A stretch of 36,694 bases of DNA, taken from NCBI GenBank assembly GCA_020059465.1, contig JAGVBZ010000016.1, positions 1 through 36,694 of the forward strand, given 5' to 3'. Under the pieces are notes generated by a model, which did no database searches, was not told the origin of the DNA, and saw only the letters and a program-made list of their open reading frames with translations. This DNA is from Brevinematales bacterium (lineage in GTDB: Bacteria; Spirochaetota; Brevinematia; Brevinematales; GWF1-51-8). The translations under genes were made by a program, and so were the position numbers. Below, in pieces: positions 14,240 through 21,082 of the stretch. Every line of letters begins with the position of its first letter. Positions within the stretch are counted from its first letter, which is position 1.

Positions 14240-16045
14240 ATGAGTTTTGGAAGAAAGGGTTTTCCTGTTATCCCGGTTCTGATTTTAGCGGTCATCTCCT
14301 GTGCTCCCGCTGTGGACAATACTGCTCATCAGGAGGATCAGACTCCTCCGGTATTAACCATCTCTTCCCCGGCCGACGGGGTTGAGGTAGGCGGGCCGTA
14401 TATCCTGCGGGGATATGCGTCCGATGCCGGGTCGGGTATCAAGGCTGTATATGTTAAAGTTGACGGAGGGAATTATACGCCTGTGAGTATGTCCGGTAGC
14501 AACTGGAGCACCAATATCTCGATTGCGGCGTACGGAGCGCATACGAACTACGTATATGCCGAAGATATTGCCGGGCTGAAGAGTGAAGTCAAATCGGTCT
14601 GGATTCTGCGCGGCGCATTCCCGGTGCTTGAGGTGTTGTCGCCGTTGAGCGGGACATATACCAATACCTCGAATATTCAGGTAAAAGGAACGTCGTCAAT
14701 CGACGCACCTTATAATATCACATCGGTAGAGGTGAAACTGAACGCCGGGGGATGGATCACTGCCGCAGGCATCAGTTCATGGTCGAATATTATTGCGCTC
14801 GCCGACGGAAGCAATTCGATCTATGTGCGGGCGATCGCGGATAACGGCAAGACCAACACGTTGCCTGCTATCAGCATCATTCTCGATAAAACCGTGTATG
14901 TCGCTCTCTCCGGGAGTGACGGAAACTTCGGGACGTTAAAGTCTCCTCTGCTGACTATTCAGGCAGGAGTAAATAAAGCCAAAGCATTGGGAATCGATAC
15001 GGTCAAGGTCGCTGTCGGGGATTATATCCCAGGAACCGGATTAAATGTTTCCGGGAACGGGATAACGTTAAACAACACAACGGGATTGAAGCTTTACGGC
15101 GGCTACAGCACGAATTTCACCGCACGAAGCGGGTATTCCGGACTGAACGGTATGTATACGCTGAAGCATGTCGTATGGTTCGAGAATGCCACGAATACAC
15201 TTCTCGACGGATTCTATATATACTGGGGGAACGCGAGCGGCGCCGGCGCTGACGGCGCGGGCGGGGGAATATATATCAAAAACTCCGCCGGGATCATCGT
15301 CAGCAACTCCATGATCGCAACAAACGGGGCGAACGAGGTCGGCGGCGGGATATATATTACCAACGGCGTCAATCATGTGATCCACGGTACGATTGCCGCG
15401 AACAATGCGGGTAACGCCGGGGGGATTTATATTTGCTACGGGAGCAATCACACAATCAGCGGTACTGTTGCCGGAAGCAATACGGGGTTCAACAGCGGCG
15501 GGGTATATATCAAGGGCGGATTCGCGCATAAGATAAGCGGTACGGTGTCCGGGAATTATGCATCCGCCGGAGCAGGGGTATATCTCGATAACGGGACAAA
15601 TTTCCTGATTAACGGGACGATCAGCGATAATCACGGCTATACCGCAGGCGGGATGTGGGTCTACGGGGGGCTGAACAATACTATCAGCGGAACCATTTCG
15701 GGCAATACCGCCAATAGCGGAGGCGGGATATGGGTTTATGCGGGAGTAGGGCATATATTCAGCGGAACGGTCTCAAATAATACGGCCGATTCGTCCGGCG
15801 GCGGTTTCTACACTTTTCAGGGTGTAGGGCTTACATTTTCGGGAACCATAGCATGGAATACTTCGGTAAGTAACGGCGGCGGAATATACATGTATAATCC
15901 CGGGCCGGGATTTAGCTTCTCGGGGCTGATCAAGGCGAACTCGAAATACGGGATCACTACGAACTCCGGTCTTGCCCAGAATTTCAGCGGCGTAACATGG
16001 GGAACAGGGGCTGAGACCAATAAACCCGCCAATGTGGGGCAATAA
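14240..16045 (+). CDS. Lipoprotein with two Ig-like domains and a right-handed beta-helix
   Basis: A 601-residue predicted surface or periplasmic lipoprotein. The signal peptide ends in LAVISC (C21). Residues ~34-130 and ~132-218 look like two bacterial Ig-like domains, each opening with P-V-L and SP. A linker with VYVALSGSDGNFGTLKSPLLTIQAGV follows, a phrase typical of the first turn of pectate-lyase-like beta-helices. From ~residue 333 to 575 nine rungs of about 25 residues repeat the pattern GGGIYI...G..H.ISGTVSGN. This fold is used by polysaccharide lyases and by adhesins; no catalytic cluster of aspartates is evident, so adhesion or carbohydrate binding is as likely as catalysis. GGAGG precedes the ATG, and a strong terminator follows. 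Confidence 0.8.
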   Translation: MSFGRKGFPVIPVLILAVISCAPAVDNTAHQEDQTPPVLTISSPADGVEVGGPYILRGYASDAGSGIKAVYVKVDGGNYTPVSMSGSNWSTNISIAAYGAHTNYVYAEDIAGLKSEVKSVWILRGAFPVLEVLSPLSGTYTNTSNIQVKGTSSIDAPYNITSVEVKLNAGGWITAAGISSWSNIIALADGSNSIYVRAIADNGKTNTLPAISIILDKTVYVALSGSDGNFGTLKSPLLTIQAGVNKAKALGIDTVKVAVGDYIPGTGLNVSGNGITLNNTTGLKLYGGYSTNFTARSGYSGLNGMYTLKHVVWFENATNTLLDGFYIYWGNASGAGADGAGGGIYIKNSAGIIVSNSMIATNGANEVGGGIYITNGVNHVIHGTIAANNAGNAGGIYICYGSNHTISGTVAGSNTGFNSGGVYIKGGFAHKISGTVSGNYASAGAGVYLDNGTNFLINGTISDNHGYTAGGMWVYGGLNNTISGTISGNTANSGGGIWVYAGVGHIFSGTVSNNTADSSGGGFYTFQGVGLTFSGTIAWNTSVSNGGGIYMYNPGPGFSFSGLIKANSKYGITTNSGLAQNFSGVTWGTGAETNKPANVGQ

Positions 16046-16078
16046 ATTACAGCCAACATCTGATTCGGTAATCATACG

Positions 16079-16110
16079 GAAAGGCGGGCGCATTCCCGCC
16101 TTTCTTTTAT
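16079..16110 (+). terminator. Terminator of the beta-helix lipoprotein gene
   Basis: GAAAGGCGGG (16079-16088) and CCCGCCTTTC (16095-16104) form a perfect 10-bp stem with a six-base loop, followed by TTTTATT. It lies 34 nt after the stop codon. Confidence 0.92.
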
Positions 16111-16185
16111 TATACCGTGTGACGGCGTCAGGAATTGCATTATTCTTCCTTTACCGCTAAACTATTAGCGGTGTTGGAGGGAGTC

Positions 16186-17541
16186 ATGCCGGGTTTTCCA
16201 AAGTTATCCGACGATCTTCTTATTATCATACTCGCGGTCATTGCCGCGCTTTTGGTCGGGCTGATCGTTTTTGTCATCCTGCGTCTTTTTACGACGAAAC
16301 GTACCGATCATGAAATCAAACAGCTCGTACAGGATAAGCGTTTTGACGACGCTATCGCGGTCGGCGAGGAATACCTGAAACGGCATAAGCCCGACTTTGC
16401 GATTTTGGTGGCAATGGGGGAGGCGCACGATGCGAAAGGCAGTCTCCAATCCGCGCTTAAATATTTTACCGACGCGAGCCTGATGGTTCATGGGAATAAG
16501 CCCGTATATCATTCTATTATCATGCGGATGGCGCGTGTGTGCGAGGAACTCGGACGGCATAAGGACGCATTGTCCTATTATCTGATGATACTCGAGAGCG
16601 ACGGGAGCAACGCGGAGGTATTGTACGAGATCGCGGTATACCATTACGATCACCGGAACATGAAGAAAGCCCGCGAGTTTCTCGAACAGCTTCTGAGAAT
16701 CAAGCCCGGCCTGATCGACGCGCGTTTCATCTACGGGAAAACATTATTCGAGACCGGCAACCACGCAGCCGCGATTAAACAGTTCGAACTCCTCGAAAAA
16801 TACGATCCCGCAAATTCCGAGGTTTATTTCTATAAAGGGCGATGTCTCGAAAACCTGAAACAATATCATGACGCGGCGGACTCCTATGATACATTCCTGA
16901 CGTTCGAGGGACTTGTGCCGGAGCAGAAGGAACGCGCGATGATTGCGTCGGTGCAGATGATGCTCAAGGCGAAGGAGCATAAGCCGGCGGCGGCGAGAGC
17001 GCAGGGGTTTCTTATGGGCGAGCTTTCCGAGGGGGCGACTAAGGAACTGCTTTACCTTTTAGCGAACCTGAAACAGGAACTCGGCGAGGAATACGAGGCG
17101 ATCACGATTTTCGACCAAATCGCCAAACTCGACCCCTTATTCCGCGATGCCGGGAGTATCGCGCAGAAATATGAAAAATTTCTCCCTCATACCGTGTTCA
17201 AGCATTACTTTGTCAGCGACGAGGGTAAATTCGACGAAGTCTGCAGGAAGATGCTGGATGAGAATAACTGCCGTATCATACATAGAAGCGTCGATCAGTA
17301 TATCTATAACAGCGAGGGGAGATTTTCCGTGTTTTTCCGGCACATCGATCCGATAAATTATATCCAGATGAGCGCGATAGAGAGTGTGATAACCCTGCAG
17401 CGCGAGGCGTTCGGAGGATGCGAGATTTACTCGGTTTACGGGACCGATTCGGATACTTCGGTGCACCCGTGGAGGAAAACATCCGCGCTTACGGAACGGG
17501 AATCGTTCCTGCGGATACTGAAAAAAGCCCTCGAATCTTAA
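16186..17541 (+). CDS. Membrane-anchored TPR protein with an unidentified C-terminal domain
   Basis: A 451-residue protein with one N-terminal transmembrane helix (~9-32, LLIIILAVIAALLVGLIVFV) followed by a basic stretch, so the bulk is probably cytoplasmic. Residues ~45-320 contain about seven TPR-like hairpins, including YYLMILESDGSNAEVLYEIA and VYFYKGRCLENLKQYHDAAD. The last ~115 residues form a separate alpha/beta domain (KFDEVCRKMLDENNCRII, then FSVFFRHIDPINYIQMSAIE, then GCEIYSVYG). The order of elements is reminiscent of Mrr-type restriction-endonuclease folds without the catalytic QxK, but this is a by-eye suggestion. The ATG at 16186 is chosen for its GGAGG; an upstream ATG at 16135 has no such site. 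Confidence 0.75.
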   Translation: MPGFPKLSDDLLIIILAVIAALLVGLIVFVILRLFTTKRTDHEIKQLVQDKRFDDAIAVGEEYLKRHKPDFAILVAMGEAHDAKGSLQSALKYFTDASLMVHGNKPVYHSIIMRMARVCEELGRHKDALSYYLMILESDGSNAEVLYEIAVYHYDHRNMKKAREFLEQLLRIKPGLIDARFIYGKTLFETGNHAAAIKQFELLEKYDPANSEVYFYKGRCLENLKQYHDAADSYDTFLTFEGLVPEQKERAMIASVQMMLKAKEHKPAAARAQGFLMGELSEGATKELLYLLANLKQELGEEYEAITIFDQIAKLDPLFRDAGSIAQKYEKFLPHTVFKHYFVSDEGKFDEVCRKMLDENNCRIIHRSVDQYIYNSEGRFSVFFRHIDPINYIQMSAIESVITLQREAFGGCEIYSVYGTDSDTSVHPWRKTSALTERESFLRILKKALES

Positions 17542-17550
17542 AAGTATTTC

Positions 17551-17579
17551 TTTAAAGATAAATATTTCTATGTTATACT
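17551..17579 (+). promoter_or_regulatory. Likely promoter of the small exported protein gene
   Basis: TATACT (17574-17579) follows a weak -35, TTTAAA (17551-17556), at 17 nt. It lies between the preceding stop codon (17541) and the ribosome binding site at 17643. Confidence 0.45.
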
Positions 17580-17653
17580 AACTCTGCGGGTACTTTATTT
17601 CGGCAGGAGAGTTTCTGGCGAAAAAACCGTGTTAGTCGGGGCCGGAGGTCGTT

Positions 17654-18193
17654 ATGAAAAGAATACTGATCGGGTGGTTATCGGTTTTGTTAATCGGGCT
17701 GGCATTGTGGAATACCCGGTGCTCCGACGGGCTATTCGGGCAGACCGACATGATGAAACTGGTCACCAACTGGGAGACTACCGAACTTGTGCTCGCGCTG
17801 AAAATCACCTACATCGGATCAAACACGAACGATCTGACGAACTATTCCGTAACCAATCATCTGAGCCGTCTCACCAATTCGCAGGTATTCTGTTTCAGAC
17901 CGTACGGTGTTTTCCAGTGGTACGGTTATTCAAATAATGTTTCCATCAGCACCGATTCCGGGAGCTATATTGTCAATCAGGTTTCCGATAAAATTACCAT
18001 CTATACCGGCAGTTCGAATCTCCGGATATCCTATGCGTTCGGAGATAGTAACTCGCTTCAATTCTCCGATTTCAGGATTATTACGAGTAATACGAATCTC
18101 CCGTTTTTCCCGCTTTATACGCAGGCTCAGGGCGGGGATAAATACCTGATTCTGAAAAGCTACTACTTCAAGCTTGTGAAGGCGGCGAATTAG
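17654..18193 (+). CDS. Small exported protein of unknown function
   Basis: A 179-residue protein with an N-terminal hydrophobic segment (residues 4-19) after MKR. A cysteine at residue 23 follows it, but the residue before it is arginine, so this is not a canonical lipobox; it may be a Sec-exported or N-anchored protein. The rest is rich in Ser, Asn, Thr and aromatic residues with alternating hydrophobics, suggesting a beta-sandwich-like domain. GGAGG lies 5 nt before the ATG. I do not recognise a family. It sits alone between the TPR protein and phosphofructokinase genes, both on the same strand, each with its own likely promoter. Confidence 0.65.
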   Translation: MKRILIGWLSVLLIGLALWNTRCSDGLFGQTDMMKLVTNWETTELVLALKITYIGSNTNDLTNYSVTNHLSRLTNSQVFCFRPYGVFQWYGYSNNVSISTDSGSYIVNQVSDKITIYTGSSNLRISYAFGDSNSLQFSDFRIITSNTNLPFFPLYTQAQGGDKYLILKSYYFKLVKAAN

Positions 18194-18229
18194 TATTGTT
18201 TCCCTCATTTTTTAACCGTTCCATACTTT

Positions 18230-18258
18230 TTGACATTAATCCGTATTTCGTCTAAAAT
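18230..18258 (+). promoter_or_regulatory. Promoter of phosphofructokinase
   Basis: TTGACA (18230-18235) and TAAAAT (18253-18258) are exactly 17 nt apart, a near-consensus sigma-70 promoter. The -10 box ends 29 nt before the ATG. Confidence 0.85.
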
Positions 18259-18287
18259 ATTCAAAACATCCATTCCGGGAGAATCAT

Positions 18288-19601
18288 ATGGAATTCGGGA
18301 TTAAATCGCTGGGAGAACCAAAATACGATTCGCCGCTGCTGACCAAGTTTTTATCCCCTAAGACCGTTTTTATATCCGACGAACAGAAAGTGCTTTACGA
18401 GGCAGAGTTCGATTCCGCAGGATATCCCGCGATGGATTTCGACCATAGTTTTGAGCTTGCGGGCCCCCGCGATAAAATCTACTTCGACCCGTCGAAGGTC
18501 AACAGCGCGGTAGTGACATGCGGCGGGCTTTGCCCCGGCCTGAACAATGTCATCCGTTCGATTGTCATGCAGTCGCATTACCGGTACGGAGTAAAATCCA
18601 TCCTCGGTATCCGGTACGGCTATAACGGGCTGAACCTGGAGAAGGGATACGAGCCGATGAAGCTGACACCCCAGAATGTCCGAAATATCCACGAGATGGG
18701 CGGAACGGTGCTCGGCTCGTCGAGGGGCGGGACAGAGGATATCGGGAAATTAGTCGATACTCTTGTCAAATGGAAAATAGATATTCTATATACCATAGGG
18801 GGAGACGGCACTCTGCGCGGGGCGAACGCGATTGCGGAGGAGGCGGCTAAACGCGGACTGGAACTTGCGGTCGTAGGCGTACCGAAAACGATCGATAACG
18901 ATATCAGTTATATCGACAGATCGTTCGGGTTCCAGACGGCGGTTGCGGAAGCGGTGCATCCGATCTACGCGGCGCATGCCGAGGCCGAGGGGGCGATCAA
19001 CGGTATAGGGCTGGTCAAGCTGATGGGACGGCATTCCGGGTTTATATCCGCGAGTACGACCCTTGCGAATAACGACGTCAATTTCTGCCTGATACCGGAA
19101 ATTCCCCTGAAGCTGGAGGTATTTTTAGAACTTCTCGAGGAACGTGTTACCCGGCGGTCCCACGCGGTGATCTGTGTCGCCGAGGGAGTGGGACAGAATC
19201 TGATGAACGATGGCACGGATCAGGTCGAGCGTGACGCATCGAATAATGTCGTTTTCAAGGATATCGGGCTATTCCTGAAGAAAAAAATCAACGAGCATTT
19301 CGAAAAAAAAGGTATCGAGGTCAACCTGAAATATATCGACCCGAGCTATATGATCCGCAGCGCGCCGGCCTGTCCTATGGACGCAATTTTCTGCGCGCAG
19401 CTCGGCCAGTATGCCGTCCATGCCGGAATGGCCGGGAAAACGGAGCTTGTCATCGGGCGATGGAACAATATGTTTACGCATGTCCCCATCGATCTGGCGA
19501 TATCAAAGCGCAAGTTTGTCGATGTCAATTCCCTCTACTGGAATAACGTCATCGAAGCGACCGGCCAGCCCGTCTCGTGGGATTCCGAAATCACCCGTTA
19601 A
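18288..19601 (+). CDS. 6-phosphofructokinase, ATP-type, long (group III-like) form
   Basis: A 437-residue cytosolic enzyme phosphorylating fructose 6-phosphate to fructose 1,6-bisphosphate. Motifs: CGGLCPGLNNVIR (78-90), GGDGT (171-175), PKTIDND (199-205) with catalytic D203, GFQTAVAEA and GLVKLMGRHSGFI. Residue G174 (E. coli G104 position) predicts ATP as phosphoryl donor, since PPi-dependent enzymes have Asp there. K200 (E. coli G124 position) is shared with PPi enzymes and with the long ATP-type enzymes of plants and trypanosomes. So I call ATP-dependent, with some doubt; kinetic tests would settle it. The N-terminal ~65-residue extension also matches the long type. GGGAGA precedes the ATG. 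Confidence 0.88.
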   Translation: MEFGIKSLGEPKYDSPLLTKFLSPKTVFISDEQKVLYEAEFDSAGYPAMDFDHSFELAGPRDKIYFDPSKVNSAVVTCGGLCPGLNNVIRSIVMQSHYRYGVKSILGIRYGYNGLNLEKGYEPMKLTPQNVRNIHEMGGTVLGSSRGGTEDIGKLVDTLVKWKIDILYTIGGDGTLRGANAIAEEAAKRGLELAVVGVPKTIDNDISYIDRSFGFQTAVAEAVHPIYAAHAEAEGAINGIGLVKLMGRHSGFISASTTLANNDVNFCLIPEIPLKLEVFLELLEERVTRRSHAVICVAEGVGQNLMNDGTDQVERDASNNVVFKDIGLFLKKKINEHFEKKGIEVNLKYIDPSYMIRSAPACPMDAIFCAQLGQYAVHAGMAGKTELVIGRWNNMFTHVPIDLAISKRKFVDVNSLYWNNVIEATGQPVSWDSEITR

Positions 19602-19626
19602 ATACCGTTTTATCTCACCCCCGTCT

Positions 19627-19650
19627 TTCGTAAAAAATATTTTTCACGAA
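19627..19650 (+). other. AT-rich inverted repeat before the tetR promoter
   Basis: TTCGT-A-AAAAAT pairs with ATTTTT-C-ACGAA, giving 11 of 12 possible base pairs with no loop. It lies between the phosphofructokinase stop and the tetR -35 box. It could be a protein-binding site or, less likely, part of a terminator for the upstream gene. Confidence 0.5.
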
Positions 19651-19654
19651 GTAC

Positions 19655-19683
19655 TTGACTCGCGCCCTCCCCGGTGATATAAT
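19655..19683 (+). promoter_or_regulatory. Promoter of the tetR-RND operon
   Basis: TTGACT (19655-19660) and a perfect TATAAT (19678-19683) are 17 nt apart. This is the strongest promoter in the window and is the only one seen ahead of the five genes that follow. Confidence 0.92.
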
Positions 19684-19706
19684 TAATTAATTAGTTAATT
19701 AATTAA
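19683..19706 (+). promoter_or_regulatory. Probable TetR operator (24-bp palindrome)
   Basis: The two 11-nt arms TTAATTAATTA and TAATTAATTAA are exact reverse complements separated by GT. The site begins at the last base of the -10 box and ends in the ribosome binding site AAGGAG, so a bound dimer would block transcription. That placement strongly suggests autoregulation by the TetR protein encoded next. Confidence 0.8.
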
Positions 19707-19716
19707 GGAGCGAAAA

Positions 19717-20352
19717 ATGGCGCGGCCGAAAAAAGACGAGATAGAAAGCGGGGGGATCAGCGCAAAGGATAAAATCATGGACGCTGCGGAGAACCTGTTT
19801 GCCTCCAAGGGATACGACGCCGCGACTATCGGCGAGATCGGGAAACTGGCGGGGGTGAACTCCGCTCTTCTGTATTATTATTTCGCGAATAAAGAAGCGA
19901 TCCTGCGTCAGTTGATGGAAACCGCGATTCAGGAAGTCACGCGCATGGTGGATGAAAGGTTTAGCAAAATAGTCGAGATCGATTCTGAGGCGTTCGAGCT
20001 GTTTATCACGGATATACTGGATTTCCTGCGGAGAAAGAAACAAATTCTGATTATCATGATGGGAGAGGTTTTACGTGCGGGGCGGGAGGATCATTCTATC
20101 TTTGAGCTGCTTTCCCCGGTGTATGATAATGTGATTGCCAAGCTGAAGGAGCTGAATGTCGATGTCGGGGATATCAATTACCTGCGTATCAAATTGTTTT
20201 TAATCTGTACGTCGCCGCTTCTGATGAGTGTGGTTATCGGCGAGGAATGGGCGGTGTACAATAAGATCGACGAGACGGAGTACCGGTCAAAATATATGGC
20301 CGCGATGAAAGAGCTTTCGACGTTATTGGGATTTCCCTTTATAAAAAAATAA
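19717..20352 (+). CDS. TetR-family transcriptional regulator
   Basis: A 211-residue DNA-binding regulator. The N-terminal domain (residues ~16-65) is characteristic: IMDAAENLFASKGYDAATIG, then the helix-turn-helix GKLAGVNSALLYYYFANKEAI. The C-terminal ligand-binding half (~70-205) is helical and has no obvious relatives by eye, so the inducer is unknown. It opens an operon that encodes an export system, and TetR proteins next to RND pumps commonly repress them until a ligand is bound. The AT-rich palindrome between its promoter and start codon is the likely operator. GGAG lies 6 nt ahead of the ATG. Confidence 0.92.
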   Translation: MARPKKDEIESGGISAKDKIMDAAENLFASKGYDAATIGEIGKLAGVNSALLYYYFANKEAILRQLMETAIQEVTRMVDERFSKIVEIDSEAFELFITDILDFLRRKKQILIIMMGEVLRAGREDHSIFELLSPVYDNVIAKLKELNVDVGDINYLRIKLFLICTSPLLMSVVIGEEWAVYNKIDETEYRSKYMAAMKELSTLLGFPFIKK

Positions 20353-20361
20353 GGAGTCTTT

Positions 20362-21060
20362 ATGCGTTACTTTATTCTGTTGGGATTGCTTACGGTTATC
20401 ACTCCCCTGCTGTCCGCCAAAGACGCGATATGGACAAACTGGAATTCTCCGGCTGGGGCGCAGTCGATTATCAGTTATTACCAGAACCATTATGAGACGA
20501 AAGGGGATTATGATTCGTGCTGGAAATATGCCGAAGCGTTAAACTTTTACGCCAAGATGTATGTGAAAAAGGAAGACCGCAAGCCGTATTACGAAAAGGC
20601 GGTAAAAGCATGCGAAAAAGCGGTAAAGCTCAAACCGAATGGGCCTGAGGGGTATCTTTGGTACGCTACGGTGTTCGGCAGGCTGACGGAAATGAATAAG
20701 GATCCGTTCGGCGTCCCTAAAATAATTGAGCTTACAACCAAGCTGATAGAAATAGACCCGTCCTTCGGGGGAGGAGCCGGATATCTGATCCGTGCGCGCT
20801 TATATCACAAAGCCCCCGGATGGCCGATCAGTGTCGGCGATCACGATAAAGCCCTCGCGGATTATCAGGCCGCGATGAAATACGGGAAAAAGAATAAAGG
20901 TGTCTACCTTTTCTACGCCGAGTTCCTTGTGGAGAAAGGTAAAAAAGACGAGGCGCTGAAGGTGATCGAAAAAGGGCTTGCGATCAAACCCGATCCGGAC
21001 GAACCGAGGGACGATACGGCCGACCAGAAAATGAAGGCGTTAAAAGAGAAATGCAAATAG
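20362..21060 (+). CDS. Exported TPR protein, TatT-like
   Basis: A 232-residue protein with a signal peptide (MRYFILLGLLTVITPLLSA, cleavage expected after LSA). The mature part has tetratricopeptide-type helices: EKAVKACEKAVKLKPNGPEG, GYLWYATVFGRLTEM, a segment RARLYHKAPGWPISVGDHDK, and a C-terminal pair ending KGLAIKPD. The GYLWYA and later RLYHKAP phrases resemble the TatT family, known from treponemal TRAP-transporter accessory lipoproteins, but there is no lipobox here. It starts 9 nt after tetR and has GGAG upstream. As second gene of the operon it may be a periplasmic adaptor for the RND system; that is inference. Confidence 0.75.
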   Translation: MRYFILLGLLTVITPLLSAKDAIWTNWNSPAGAQSIISYYQNHYETKGDYDSCWKYAEALNFYAKMYVKKEDRKPYYEKAVKACEKAVKLKPNGPEGYLWYATVFGRLTEMNKDPFGVPKIIELTTKLIEIDPSFGGGAGYLIRARLYHKAPGWPISVGDHDKALADYQAAMKYGKKNKGVYLFYAEFLVEKGKKDEALKVIEKGLAIKPDPDEPRDDTADQKMKALKEKCK

Positions 21061-21082
21061 CTGAGGAAGGGAGATACTTTCT

